This document shows, piece after piece, positions 21,859 to 33,170 of a stretch of 64,000 nucleotides of DNA. Numbering within the stretch: the stretch's first letter is position 1; each line of letters begins with the position of its first letter. The position numbers and the translations under genes are program-made. The stretch is from positions 19,532 through 83,531 of the forward strand of contig JAWPHD010011477.1 in assembly GCA_037043455.1 (NCBI GenBank). The letters are read 5' to 3'. Source of the DNA: Cyrtodaria siliqua (Eukaryota; Mollusca; Bivalvia; Adapedonta; Hiatellidae). The notes under the pieces are model-generated. The model was not told the origin of the DNA, ran no database searches, and saw only the letters and a program-made list of their open reading frames with translations.

Positions 21859-22017
21859 CAGTCTTTGAATTGATTTATGTCACTAGCCAGATTGTTTATA
21901 TACTCAATGAAAACCCATACATTTTTCTTTAGCCCGACTACTTAAATTAAAATTCAGTAGCCCGAATGACAGTTTACTAGCGCCGGGCTTTGGGATCGTG
22001 GGTCAAGTCGAAGACTG
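21859..22017 (+). mobile_element. Family-W MITE, copy 2 (159 bp)
   Basis: Ends CAGTCTTTGAATTG.. and ..CGAAGACTG are inverted. ACATGT occurs on both sides (21,852-21,857, one base from the end, and 22,018-22,023). The uninterrupted interior shows the native size of the family. Confidence 0.8.
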
Positions 22018-22030
22018 ACATGTAAGTAAT

Positions 22031-22263
22031 GGGGCGTCCTTGGTCGTGTGGGTAGTTTCTTGACTTGAAATCATTTGCCCCTCACTGCTGTGGGTTCGAT
22101 CCCTCATGGGCCTAGGAATCTTTATGTGAGGAAGATATCCAGCCGGCTTGCGAAACATCATTGGTTCTACTCCGGTGCCCTTAACTGGAAGGGCACCTTT
22201 GGTCTTCCTCCACCAGTGACAGCTGGAAAAGTCGCCATATGACCAAAGCTGTAAAACTCCAGT
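22031..22263 (+). mobile_element. tRNA-derived SINE, family O
   Basis: Head with 'tcgtgtgggtagtttcttga' and B box 'gggttcgatccc' (22,031-22,110). The body has 'gtgaggaagatatccagcc', 'ggttctactccggtgccc', 'cttcctccaccagtgac' and 'gccatatgacc'. The order of blocks resembles family G at 31.1 kb, so the two are probably related. Confidence 0.7.
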
Positions 22264-22380
22264 TCAACAAGAAATGTTTGTAAAACATATATGCCCCCCT
22301 TGAACAACCATGACACAAACATTACTGCCAAGTTGTGAGTGCCAGCTGTTTTTGAGTTATGGAAGCCAAGCAATTTTTAG
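22264..22380 (+). repeat. Partial family-C unit
   Basis: 'tatgcccccctt', 'catgacacaaacatt' and 'gtgccagctgtttttgagtt' match the family-C core and tail, out of their usual order, next to the SINE. Confidence 0.6.
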
Positions 22381-22407
22381 CGAGTCTTCACATATAGATA
22401 GTGTCAG

Positions 22408-22431
22408 CGTGTGTGTGCGCGCGCGCGTGTA
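22408..22431. repeat. (GT)n(GC)n microsatellite
   Basis: Alternating 'gtgtgtgtgcgcgcgcgcgt' stretch capable of Z-DNA; short. Confidence 0.8.
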
Positions 22432-22760
22432 GTTCTAAGTTTATAGTCCCTCCACCAACAAACTCAATCATAGTGTATCATTGGCAGTTATCCTTATATA
22501 TATGTAGGTATTTTTCATTTAGCTTTCAAATGGGTTGCTTAATTTGCATATTCTTTATCAAAATAATGTATCCCATATGTCAAAATTATGCAATAGTTTG
22601 AGTTTAAAGAGTTAAAATAAATCATAAATGTTTTTTTTTTAATTAGAATCAAATTTAATCTTAATATTCATTCAATAAAGGGAGGTAATTTAGAAAATAA
22701 TTTTAAGTTAATATGGTCTTTAGGTTTAAATAGAAACATCACAACATACTTGTATATTTA
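22432..22760. other. Unassigned AT-rich interval
   Basis: No gene or repeat recognised. Confidence 0.4.
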
Positions 22761-24240
22761 AAGCAATAGGCCCAAGAGGGCCTGTATCGTTCTACTGGAT
22801 ACACCCGGGGCGGGGCCCAAATTTGACCCCAGATTCACTATTTGAACAAACTTGGTAGAGGATCCAAAAGCTGATATTAAATAAAATTTAACCTTTATCT
22901 CTTGTAGTTTCACAGAAGATTTTTGAAGTTCTTCCCTATAACAATATGTAAAACTGATCCAACAAAGGGGAAAAAACTAAAAAAATAAATAAAAAAAAAA
23001 CTAAATAAAAAAAATATTCAAAACTAAAAAAAAAAGAATTAACAAATTTTCAAAAAAATAAATAAATCAAATAAAATCAAAAAGAAATAAAGTCAAAATT
23101 TCAAAAAAATATATATTAAAATAAAATAATTATTTTTTTTAAAAAATTGAACCTATAAGTCAAAATAGTTTTAAAAAATAACAATCAATTTTTAGTGATT
23201 TTTTTTTACAAGTTTTGTTACTATGGCAACCACATTTCTTATGTGAATCTACCCAAAAGGGGAGATGTATAACTACACCATGAGACAAACAAACTTGCCA
23301 AGTTTGGCATTTGTAGTGCCAGCAGTTCTTGAGTATCACGAAGACAAGCGATTTTTAGTGATTTTATGCAAGTTTTGTTACCATGCCAACCACATTTCTT
23401 GTGCGAATCTACCCAAAAGGGGAGGTGCACAACTACAACATGACACAAACATTTCTGCCGAGTTTTGGGTTTGTTGTGCCAGCTGTTCTCGAGTTATCGC
23501 CAAGACAAGCGATTCTTAGTGATTTTTTACAACTTTTGTTACCATGCTAACCACATTTCTTATCCGAATCTACTCAAAAGGGGAGGTGCACAACTACACC
23601 ATGACACAAACTTTTCTGCCGAGTTTTGAGTTTGTAGTTCAAGCTGTTTTTGAGTTATCACAAAAACAAGATGGACCGACCAACCGACATTTTTTTTATA
23701 TGTTTTGTTACCCTGGCAACCACATTTCTTACGCGAATCTACCCAAAAGGGGAGGTGCACAACTACACCATGACACAAACATTTCTGCCGAGTTTTGGGT
23801 TTGTAGTGCCAGCTGTTCTCGAGTTATCGCGAAGACAAGCGATTTTTAGTGATTTTTTACATGTTTTGTTACCATGCCAACCACATTTCTTATGCGAATT
23901 TACTCGAAAGGGGAGGTGCACAGCTACACCATGACACAAACATTCCTGCCAAGTTTCGAGTTTGTAGTGCCAGCCGTTCTTGAGTTATCACAAAGACAAA
24001 GTGGACCGACTGACCGACATACCAACATTTTTTTATATGTTTTGTTACCCTGGCAACCACATTTCTTATGCGAATCTACCCAAAAGGGGAGGTGCACAAC
24101 TACCCCATGACACAAACATTCCTGGCAAGTTTCGAGCTTGCAGTGACAGCTGTTCTTGAGTTCTCGCAAAGACAAGAAGATTATGGACCGACCGACGCCT
24201 GTGCAAAGCCATATGCCCCCTCTTCGGGTAGGGGGGCATA
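22761..24240 (+). mobile_element. Family-C pearl-like element with about six core units
   Basis: The head 'aggcccaagagggcctgtat' is followed by A-rich low-complexity DNA (22,970-23,150). Core units of 160-176 bp follow, with 'gttaccatgccaaccacatt', 'aaaaggggaggtgcacaact' and 'gccagctgttctcgagttat' (start points near 23,212, 23,372, 23,532, 23,701, 23,862, 24,038). GACC-type short repeats and a tail whose 'tatgccccc' and 'ggggggcata' form a 3' hairpin (24,211-24,240) end it. Frames open on both strands are repeat artefacts. Confidence 0.8.
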
Positions 24241-25589
24241 ATTAATGTATTAAATTGGAAGCCTAAAAACTAGGGGGTTAGGTACAGGCACACACACACA
24301 CTATTGCAGAATAAGAAAAATTGTATAAATTAAATATTTCTTTCATCTCTTTCAGAGACAAAGGCATTATCGTGTGATTGCTGTTCTGTCTGGACTTGTC
24401 AAGGTATTAGAGAAGACATAGATAATAGGGTAGCCTCAACGCAGATGTACTTCTGAAGCATGCAGGCGGAACCGGTCCAGGAATCAAACACTTAATCAAA
24501 TAACACTGCCTGAGGCTGTAAGCACTTCAGCAGAGTTAAAGTTTTATTTAAAAAAGGAACCAAGCATAAAAGCAGTCTAATAGCATTCAAAGTGTTCAAA
24601 CATACGGTTCAAAGTTGACCAGCCAAATAAGCAAGAAAGTCAAACAAAAAAGTCTCTGTTCTGAAATGGCTGAGACAAATATTGGAGTTATTATATAATA
24701 TGTATGGTCTAAATTTTAATCTGCATGTACGCTCATATATGCACTCAGATGCCAGCTACTTATAATTCAGATATTATTATGGATAACTGGAACCCTGGAA
24801 ATAACGGCGACTTGAACATTCGCTTTGAAGTGCGGTGAAGGCAAAGTCAGTTGATAAAGGATGACTACTTTGCTCAAATCACCCAGTAAATTGAGGCCAG
24901 AATTGGAAGGAGATTCTTCACATAGAAACCATAATGGATTAGTTAAAACTGCAATATAACAAAGAAAAAGTGACTGAAATTCATTGTTCTAGATGTAGAG
25001 TATTAGAGTGATGAGGATCCTGAGTTCTACTGCAGCAATGAAAATAGATTCTTAATTCTGAAACGAAACCATTCTTACAATAATCGGGCTCGTGGCAATT
25101 TTACGGATTGGACTTATGGACCATGTTATTACCAAGTTTATTAACTATGGTAACTTTGGAGGCAAATATATTTTTTTACGAATAAGTCGATTCAAAGTAT
25201 TCAAGAGGAAAAACACACCTCCGTCGGAGTGAAAGAATTCCAAAAAACAAACCGACCAATTAACTTCCATCTGTTGCATTCATGCTGTTTACCAAATTTG
25301 TGTATAGTTATATTTCATAAATTCTATAAATAAACTGTAGGAAAATTGGTAATTCGGGCTTGCATCATGGTAAGATTTTTTTTGTCGGCATCACTCTAGC
25401 ACTTCTATTAGTATCTCAACCAAACTTGGTCAGTTTTAATATAAATGAAAGCTTAGTCACGTTTTAAAACCACCTTTGTGATTTCTAGGAGTGAGACATG
25501 TTTAATATGATTTAGGAGACAAAATTACGAATATGATTTTCTGTTTTATTTAGTTGTATTTTATAAATCTTACATGTACATGATGTAAG
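24241..25589. other. Unassigned; weak splice-like signal
   Basis: 'tctttcatctctttcag' (ending 24,355) is a good splice-acceptor string and is followed by 22 open codons to a TAG at 24,419-24,421. An AATAAA lies at about 25,327. No family is recognised, so no gene is called. Confidence 0.4.
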
Positions 25590-26100
25590 TTAAAAGGACA
25601 CACCGCACTCTTGGTGCTTTTTAACACTCCCCAAGTTCATGATGTGACGATGTCGTTTTGTTGACTTTTTCTTTGAAAAAGAAAGCTATAATTGTCATCA
25701 CTTTGTCTTGATCGTCGTCTGCGTCGGTTAAAGTATTGTAAGTAAGCTTGTATCTCCAAAACTACTTTACATAATGGATTGAAACTTTATACATGTATTT
25801 GATGTCGTTCGACGACATCATAGAGACAGGTTGTCTAACTCATGCTTTTATTTTAATTTTATGGCCCCTTTTATCAGTTTATAACTAGTCTTGGACAATT
25901 TGGTTAAAGTTTCGTATGTAAGCTTTTATCTCGAAAACTATTTTACATAACTTTTTGAAACACGTACTCTGTATTCGGCATCATTAGACAACATCATAGA
26001 GCCAGGATCTAGACCTCTTGCTTTTATTTTAACAAAATTATGGCCCCTTTTATACTTACATGTACACACAATTGGTAAAAGTTTTGTTTATTCATAATTT
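25590..26100 (+). repeat. Dispersed repeat with two 180-bp units, family F
   Basis: Two units share 'agcttgtatctccaaaacta', 'catcatagagacagg' and 'ttatggccccttttat'. The copy begins after 'aaaaggacacaccgcactct', a divergent form of the 45/55-kb core, and shows the style of the pearl-like families but lacks a visible microsatellite. Confidence 0.55.
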
Positions 26101-26954
26101 TGATATAGCATCATCAATAAAACTGACCAATCAGTGACCAGAAATAAGACCTACCTAATTCATTCTGGTAGGTGATAAACTCTGTCTTTATCCTTGATGT
26201 TCAACCAAATTTACTGTTAAAATTAAGGTATCTACAATGTGATTCTTTTAAAACCCTGCATATTTCATGCACATTCATGCAAACTGATTCAACATACATA
26301 TCTTTCAAAATCAAAATCTTGAAAATTATCATCTTTTTACTTGGTCAAATATTTTTATTTTACTATAGAACCTAAAGATAAAAACCGAGTAACACACATT
26401 TTATCACCTATTGAAAATAAGATAAAATCTCAACATCTCTGCAATGAAACATTATGAATAAGCTTGTCAACTTAGTCTTTTAAATTAAATGTTTTCATTA
26501 TATCCTAAAATCCCCTGAAAAAAATTCAATGACACCACATTTTCATTTGAAGAACTCCGATACAAGTGCCATAATTCTGTTCGGCAATTATGTAGAATTA
26601 TGCCTTTCAACTGAGTTTCCCAATAAATAGACAAGGCCTCGAAAGTTGAGTGTCTGCACAGACGGGCTGTGCTTCTTGTTGTACATGTATTTAACTTTTA
26701 TATTTGCAAATCAAAATGGGAATAGTTATTTTTATCATTTAATAACATATTTAAAGCTAAGCAGTCTGAGCTAAGGTAGATTAATAAGAAATTGAACTCC
26801 AAATTGTATTTAATGATATGGAAGCAGATTTAAAGTCCATAAGTAAAGCATAATATATTGAACATAAATTCATATTATATTAAAGTAAACAAATGTATCT
26901 TAAAGGAACAGAGTGCAATCATTAACTATTTTTCGTTATTCAGTAGATTGTTGG
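26101..26954. other. Unassigned AT-rich interval
   Basis: A short 'gtctgcacagacgggctgtgc' stretch near 26,650 is partly self-complementary. Nothing else recognised. Confidence 0.4.
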
Positions 26955-27000
26955 AAATGTGGGTTTTGTGTCATTTTAGCACATGTTAGGCCGTTTATGA
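26955..27000 (-). mobile_element. SINE family G fragment, reverse
   Basis: 'ttagcacatgttaggcc' and the adjacent bases match the 58.6-kb reverse copy of SINE G. Only about 45 bp. Confidence 0.45.
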
Positions 27001-27129
27001 GTCTATTTTTAAAACAAAACAGTCTCAGCAAAAAAGTTCAGTCCATCAGACATGGCGGAAAATACCCTTTAGTCGGCCCAAGTGTCAGGCAATTTTAATA
27101 ATCTAAACACATAAAATAAATTTTATTGC

Positions 27130-27705
27130 TTGTAATTTAAAGCCGTATTTAGGGCAGGTTCCCGGATTACTTTTTATCCTTCCCCTCGCTCTGGGGCGGC
27201 TCTAAAAAACCTATACTGTGTTGATGAGTCGTTAAACATCATTCAATTCAAGCCGTATTTGTTGATAAGTGTTCTCCCTGTAATAAAATTGGTCAATTTG
27301 AATTTACACATTTTTTTGGACGATTTAAATACGCAATTTGAACCAATCGCATTTCAGCTTTCATACTGACTTGAGAGGTCACACGAATTTGTCGCATTGA
27401 ACTGAAGAAGAAAGATCACTTTCAATATTAAGTTTGAACATTTGATTTCCTTTTCATATTCTTATTTTTCTATGAATTATTGCACATGTATAATCTTTTT
27501 CTGCCTTTAGTTCATTAATAACAAGTCAGTCTATATGCCATCAGAACACTTTACTGTAAAATTAAAAGAGAACGAACGTTTATTCGTAAATGCAAGCTGC
27601 TAAATAACACTGAATGCACGCCTATTTTTGGATGGTTTATTTTGTGGGACCCAGTATGGTTTTTGATGTGCTTTGCGGCGCGATCCTAAAAAACAAAATG
27701 TACAT
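27130..27705 (+). repeat. Family-M dispersed segment, copy 2
   Basis: Counterpart of 6,215-7,120. It lacks the 441-bp family-U insertion but has its own SINE fragment at 27,151-27,249. Confidence 0.7.
27151..27249 (+). mobile_element. SINE S1 3' fragment with 11-bp target duplication
   Basis: 'gggcaggttcccgg', 'ccttcccctcgctctgg' and 'aacatcattcaattc' are the S1 3' end. AAGCCGTATTT occurs at 27,140-27,150 and again at 27,250-27,260, within family M, whose other copy is uninterrupted here. This shows a 5'-truncated retroposition event. Confidence 0.85.
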
Positions 27706-27846
27706 AAAATAGCAAAGTAAATCAACCTTTTTTTAAGGATGGCCTTGTCTGTGTTCAATTGACCAAGCATTTTATGGCGTTTTATCTTGACTTTTAACCG
27801 AATGTCATGTGGACTTGAAAATGTTTTCGCGGCATAGACTGGCAGA

Positions 27847-27863
27847 CCCCCCCCCCCCCCCCC
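27847..27863 (+). repeat. 17-base poly-C run
   Basis: Uninterrupted C17; length may be affected by sequencing error. Confidence 0.9.
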
Positions 27864-27874
27864 ATTATTCCTGG

Positions 27875-27945
27875 GTAGAACATGTACTGTATACCTCCTG
27901 CCATTTAGAACCAGTACTGTATACCTCCTGCCATTTGTAAGAAAT
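27875..27945 (-). repeat. Tandem pair of SINE-G-like fragments
   Basis: Two copies of about 31 bp containing 'gtactgtatacctcctgcca'. They match 'gtacagtatacctcccgct' in the reverse SINE G at 58.7 kb. Confidence 0.6.
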
Positions 27946-28067
27946 ATTGTTATGCAATAAAATCTCCACTATTAATTTAATATGAGGAAACTGGACTATA
28001 TAAATATTTTTATTCTTTAAGAATACAACCTCTGCAATCTCACAAACACAGTGTCACATGCAGCGGA

Positions 28068-28305
28068 GTAGGACTCGTGACACCGCGTATGGCAATGTGG
28101 CTCCATCGCAAATGGAGTGTCTACTATAACTATAGAATTTGCAGCAACTCTGCAGTTAAGAAGGTTCTAGGCCCATTCTCCATATTTTATCTTGATGTAA
28201 ATGGAGAATGAGCCTGGCATGTTCATTCCTGTTAGGCATCATAACCTTAAAGGTTTTAACGTGTTGGTGCGCCTTGAAACCCAATTCATTTCAATTTATA
28301 ATAGT
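28068..28305 (+). mobile_element. SINE-like repeat, family H, copy 1
   Basis: Shares 'tttgcagcaactctgcagtt', 'aggcccattctccatat', 'atggagaatgagcctggcat' and 'gttggtgcgcc' with 39,838-40,062. 'ggcccattctccat' and 'atggagaatgagcc' form a conserved hairpin. The 3' end 'acccaattcatttcaattta' is of SINE type. Confidence 0.7.
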
Positions 28306-29021
28306 GTTTCAAATACTGGACTAGATTAGTAGTTCTCAAAAATATATTTTAAACCATGATTTTCATATATATTCCAATAGTGTAGACGACACATACCACT
28401 GCATGTTCATGTTTAAAAATCAAGATTGCCGTTTGTCCCTTTATGATACATGCTGTTTCAGAAAAATAAGATAGTAACACATGTAGCTTATATTAACATT
28501 AATAATGGATACAAATAAAATCATGTTCAGTGGATTATTTGTTTGTAGTTCTTTTTAATTACTAGTATATACGTGTATATATTTATTATTGTGAAAAGGA
28601 GTTGTAATGGCATGTTCAGTCAGTATCGAATCATCCAACCTGTTGCCCAGGATCCCCATGATATTGACACGTCTGTTTATGGGGGCCCGTATAGGTTTCA
28701 CTTTGTTGTGTCGTTCAATATTTTCACACTTGCATTTTATAAAAGATTGTTTCTCAGACACTGCATTGCACAATTCAATGAACTTTAACATGTTTTCTGC
28801 AACTCAATATGACTTAGTTGTGCCCCCACTAATTGTGTTGTATATGAATATATATATTATAAGCAGATACACATGGTATTGGAATGAAACTTGCACATAT
28901 ATTTTGTATCAATATAACCTATTTTTGGCAACGTTATCCCACTTTTTACACTGGCAAACTGTGTGAAAATGTATTTTTGAACTGATACTCGACACGTCGC
29001 AGAATGGCATGAAACTTCATA
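28306..29021. other. Unassigned; solitary 45/55-kb core
   Basis: At 28,416-28,443 a reverse copy of the core reads 'aaatcaagattgccgtttgt' followed by 'ccctttat'. A 71-78 codon frame is open on both strands at 28,555-28,791, but no family is recognised. Confidence 0.45.
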
Positions 29022-30096
29022 CAGTACAGCTCACGCGGACCCCACACTTTACTCTTCCACGCCGAGTGAGGAATTTACAAATCGCGTACTTAAAGTTACA
29101 CTGAGTTTTGATGATAAAACTACTCGGAGTGGGAGTACGTGAAAAGCTCTCGGCGTACTTAAGCCACGATATTTGCGCAGACAAAATCGGGGGTTTGCCG
29201 AGTCGAAACTGCACAGGTAAAAGGGTGCAACTTTTTCTAATTGCAGTCAATAACTTTAGAAAAAATCGAATCAAAAGACAATTTTACTTTTGTTTTTGGA
29301 AAAGAGGATGTGGAAAAATTTGAATGCCCCGGATTATGTATACTGGGTCACGATAGTTATATGGAGGTTCCTATTACCGGCTCCGGGCGACTTAACATAA
29401 AATCAATTTGTAATTATTATACTGGAAATTATAGTTATATTTTTAATTAATGGTTATTTATAACAAAGTTTTTTAAACACTATTCTGCTGTTATTGTTAA
29501 TACATTGATGGGTTCTTTAGTCAGAAATGATCAGACAAAATTGTAAACAATTCTGGGTCATAAACCGGTTGTTAGTGCCACCTTGTTAAAAGGTATATAT
29601 ATATGTTTATATGGCCAAGGATTATGGGTATTTTATATTTTGGTGGAAGAACCTTGACTTTTGGACAACAGAAACACAAAACTTGTGATGAAATGCATTA
29701 AAAGTTTGAAACATGTATTTGTTTTCGAAATTTATTCATTGCATTTATCACTTGTGTCAACTTTGCACAAAAAAGAAACTTTCCGCGTCTCATTGTTTGT
29801 ACTTTTTCTGGCGATGTATTGTTTTTTCAAGCGCGCTGTCAGACAAGATAAAAGTTGTCGGAAAATTCAGATTTTTCTTATTCGCAATAATAAATCACCA
29901 GTGTCCACTCAAGGTTAATTGGATTATATTCGAAGTAACTCTGAGTGTTAGATCACTCCGAGTGATTCGACAATGGGATACTTTCGCCATGTGGATTCGC
30001 TGAGTCCAAACACTGACTTCGCGTAGATCGCACGGCACTCAATAGCACCAAACTCGCCGTATTGAGTAAAGTGTAGGGTTCACGTGAGCTGTACTG
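29022..30096 (-). mobile_element. 1,075-bp TA-flanked MITE, family V, copy 2
   Basis: Ends CAGTACAGCTCACGCGG.. and ..CACGTGAGCTGTACTG lie between TA at 29,020-29,021 and 30,097-30,098. It is reversed relative to copy 1: its right subterminal zone is the complement of copy 1's left zone. It has the same CTCGGCG-rich ends and AT-rich middle. The short frames inside are not shared in a conserved way and are not called genes. Confidence 0.85.
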
Positions 30097-30098
30097 TA

Positions 30099-30434
30099 CA
30101 TGTATTTGGTAATAAACAATACATACAAGTTGTAAAACTCTGCAACGTCTTTTTTTGAAAAGATTGTGCCCCTTTTTTTACTTTAATTGTCAAATAGTGT
30201 TAAAAATATGTACAGAAGCTGATATGTGTTTAACCACTTGGCAAAATGGAATGAAACTTCACCTTGTATAATTTGGTATCAATAGCCTACCATGCCTCTT
30301 GCACAAGTTCCTTTAGTCTGCAACTCATTTTCTCAAAGTTGTGATCCGTATATAATTGCAATGTCGAATTGTGCTAAACATGTTTATGACCCAGTAAATG
30401 AGTTGACAGAATGAATTAAAACTTCTTACATCTA
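30099..30434. other. Unassigned interval
   Basis: No repeat or gene recognised. Confidence 0.4.
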
Positions 30435-30600
30435 CAGTCTTCAAATTAACCCACTAGCCCAAAGCCCGGGGCTAGTAAACTGTCATTCAGACTATGTGAA
30501 AATTCGGAAATTTATGTAGTCGGGCTAAATAAAAATTCAAGTCTTCAGTGAGTATATAAGAATTTGGGCTAATGATTTTGAAAATTTAAATCGAAGACTG
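30435..30600 (-). mobile_element. Family-W MITE, copy 3 (166 bp)
   Basis: Ends CAGTCTTCAAATTAA.. and ..AAATCGAAGACTG lie between exact 6-bp copies of CATCTA (30,429-30,434 and 30,601-30,606). It is reversed relative to copies 1 and 2. Confidence 0.85.
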
Positions 30601-30771
30601 CATCTATACATGTATGTGTACATAGGCATTGCGTTCAAGATACATGTTATATAGAAATTAAAACAGTAAATGGTATTCATCATGTAGTGATAGTTCTACG
30701 GGTTTTTATAAATATCTTGCGTAAGATACCCTTCCTTATGCCACTTCACGGGACTTATTCTACGTAAAGAA

Positions 30772-30895
30772 GTCTATCCTCCGTTAAGAACCATAAAAAA
30801 CATTTGAATGTAAAATGGTACGCGTGCTTTGACCCTGCTCTCTGGTGCGTCTCTAAATAACATAGATAATGTTATACAAATAAATTAATTTCATT
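30772..30895 (+). mobile_element. SINE S1, diverged 3' part
   Basis: 'tctatcctccgttaagaacc', 'ctctctggtgcgtctctaaa' and 'taatttcattg' match S1 in order. Confidence 0.6.
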
Positions 30896-31074
30896 GACCC
30901 TAATACTTAAAGAAATGGCCTTCTCAATCATAAAGGCATGAACGCTCTTATGTGTGATGTTTTTTAACCATCTGATCAGGACGGTGTCTTACTTCTAGTC
31001 GTGAGCTTTATAGTGCTGTAACACTGGAACTCCATACCGTAGAAAATTACATGAAGCCCCATCCAGTCACATTA

Positions 31075-31310
31075 TACCAAAACTGGGCTGACCAGTCCTA
31101 GAAATTCTCTCTCTCACCGCTGCGGGTTCGAATCCCACTGGGAACTCGACTTATAAGTGAGGAAGTGTCGATTCTTACTGATGGCGTGAGGTGTACAGTA
31201 CTGGTTCCACCCAGGAAAAGTGGGTGGTCTGCCTCCACCACAAAAAAATCGACCGTCATAACCTTACATGTTGAAAATGACGTAAAACACCATACAAACA
31301 AAAAACAACA
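31075..31310 (+). mobile_element. tRNA-derived SINE, family G, full copy
   Basis: B box GGGTTCGAATCCC (31,124-31,136) is perfect. The upstream A box is diverged. The body has 'gtgaggaagtgtcgattctt', 'gtggtctgcctccacc', 'tcgaccgtcata' and 'gacgtaaaacaccata'. The same body occurs reversed at 58.6-58.8 kb and as a fragment at 14.15 kb. Confidence 0.75.
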
Positions 31311-31833
31311 ACTGGAAATTCTCTTTATATGCAGAGCATTTGAAGCAAAGGAGCTACTATCATTTTTATAAAGTATTCAGTATTACCAGGCCTTGATTGA
31401 ACGCACGACATCTGGTGTGCACACCTCTTGCTGCTGTCAATCTAGAATCGATAGACTTCTAGCTTGTCTTTTAATAAGGATTCACATTTAAAAGGCACTG
31501 CAGTGAATCGAATCAAACCCCAAATTTGAATATTTTTTCCTAGTCCACTATTGTGCCCATCTTGTGGATTTCTTACTATAAACATTTGAATTAAATGCAC
31601 CATAATTGGTGGTCCATCAGGGCTGAGTGGACAGCATTGTGGATCAAGTATCTATGGACATTTCCTAATAAATTGGCTCCTATGCAGTTTTTTTATTATT
31701 ATTCTGACGTTCTATGTAACTGCATATATGTTGATGCTCGCCAATACGAAAAATTTCAAAAGAGCATTAAACGTGTATTTTAACACACTACTATGGACAA
31801 GTCTTTGAACAAATCCTTATCGTAGTTCGATGA
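31311..31833. other. Unassigned interval
   Basis: No repeat or gene recognised. Confidence 0.4.
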
Positions 31834-31835
31834 TA

Positions 31836-31994
31836 GTCTCATTTATTTGACGTCTTTGGTTGGTTTGTTTTTTTACATACGGACGTTTATAGATGCACCC
31901 TAACGTTAGACGGAGGACGGCACATATCAAAAATCCTCTTGCCGTTCGTAGACGTGTATTTTATGCACTACCAAAGACGTCAAATAAATGAGAC
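31836..31994. mobile_element. 159-bp TA-flanked fold-back MITE
   Basis: The terminal inverted repeats are perfect over 25 bases (starting GTCTCATTTATTTGACG). They are flanked by TA at 31,834-31,835 and 31,995-31,996. The interior is about 110 bp and non-coding. The TA target suggests Tc1/mariner-type mobilisation (inference). Confidence 0.85.
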
Positions 31995-31996
31995 TA

Positions 31997-32339
31997 GTAC
32001 ATGTAACAAAGAAACGAATCTTCGCGCGTTGAAAAACAGTTTATGGCAAAATAATATAACTAATGAATTCATAAATAGGCACCAAAAGCGGTGGTAAATA
32101 TATTTAAATTGTCAAGCAATAATTCTTCCTCAAATATGGCTAAAAGACGCAATAATAAGTACATGTTTATTCGATAAAATACTCGAGCCGGTAAATCGAG
32201 ACCAACAGGTGCGTGCTCAATCGCAGCATCTCGCTCACTTATCGTCGTGGGACGAGTGACTTCCCTTGAAAGTAGTTCCTCAAATGAGTTGTTTCCCTTA
32301 AATTGGCTTAGCTAACGGAATTAACATACGATAACGTGA
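31997..32339. other. Unassigned interval
   Basis: No repeat or gene recognised. Confidence 0.4.
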
Positions 32340-32836
32340 TGCAAATAACAATTAATTAAAAATATAATTATAATTTTCAGTATAATAATTACTAATTGAA
32401 TTTTATTTTTAGTTGCCGCGAAGCCGGTAATAGGAACCGCCATATAACTACCAGTATACATAATCCGGCCATTAAAATTTTTCCACATCCGCTTTTCCAA
32501 AACAAAGTAAAATTGTCTTCTGCTTCGATTTTTTTTAAAGTTATTGAATAATTATGCATTAAAATGAATAATTATGCATTAAAATAACTGCAATAAGAAC
32601 TGCAATTAGAAAAAGTTGCACCCTTTACCTGTGCAGTTTCGACTCGGCGAACTCCAAGTTTGTCTACGCGAAGTATTGTGGCGGATGTAAGCCGAGAGCT
32701 TTTTCGAGAGCTTTTCGCGTATCTGATTCCCACTCCGAGTAGTTTTATCATAAAAAACTCTGCATAATTACGCTTATTTGTAAATTACTCACTCGGCGTG
32801 AAAGAATAAAGTGTGGATTTCGCGTGAGTTGTACTG
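32340..32836 (+). mobile_element. Family-V MITE, copy 3, left-truncated
   Basis: Matches copy 1 from about 9,241 to its right end ('ccggtaataggaaccgcc', 'aaagttgcaccctttacc', 'cgcgtgagttgtactg'), with TA at 32,837-32,838. About the left half is missing. A short 'gaataattatgcattaaaat' duplication lies inside. Confidence 0.8.
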
Positions 32837-32869
32837 TAACTATTAGACCATTTCATTTATCTTAAACAG

Positions 32870-33000
32870 GGGTGTTTTGGAGAAATGACTGATGAGCAGC
32901 CGGATATTGTAAACCCTGATCAGCCTGCAAGTTACTCGCAGGCTGATCTGGGTTTACAATGGACGCAAAGGCTATTGTAATCGCCCTTAGCAGGCTAAGG
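32870..33000 (+). repeat. Hairpin repeat GATCAGCCTGC..GCAGGCTGATC
   Basis: A perfect 11-bp stem (32,918-32,928 and 32,938-32,948) with a 9-base loop, preceded by 'ggggtgttttggagaaatga'. A second copy with 'ggggtgtttcgatcaaatga' and 'ccctgatcagcctgc' lies at 34,583-34,645, without the closing arm. Confidence 0.75.
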
Positions 33001-33170
33001 GTTAGATTACTTTGAGCATTTATTTGGTTATCAAAGGATCCATATAAAACACAAAGTTAATTAGATGAAACGCACACATTTAAATGTGATTACCATACAG
33101 TACTACAATGTGTAACAACAGTTTGTGGAGACAGTCTGGCTTCCCAAAAATGACAAATGACACAGGAATT

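Noticed and set aside
23239..24175. Several overlapping frames of 70-100 codons on both strands
   Set aside because: They follow the 160-bp family-C units and repeat with them; shadow frames of a tandem repeat.
24356..24421. Exon-like stretch after a strong splice-acceptor string (RQRHYRVIAVLSGLVK..)
   Set aside because: Only 22 codons; no upstream exon, no homologue recognised; directly follows a transposable element.
25020..25180. Asn/Gly/Tyr-rich codons reminiscent of an RNA-binding protein tail
   Set aside because: Requires frame jumps and shows no RRM upstream; too weak to call a pseudogene.
28555..28791. Frames open on both strands (71 and 78 codons)
   Set aside because: No domain, no splice signals, no recognised family.
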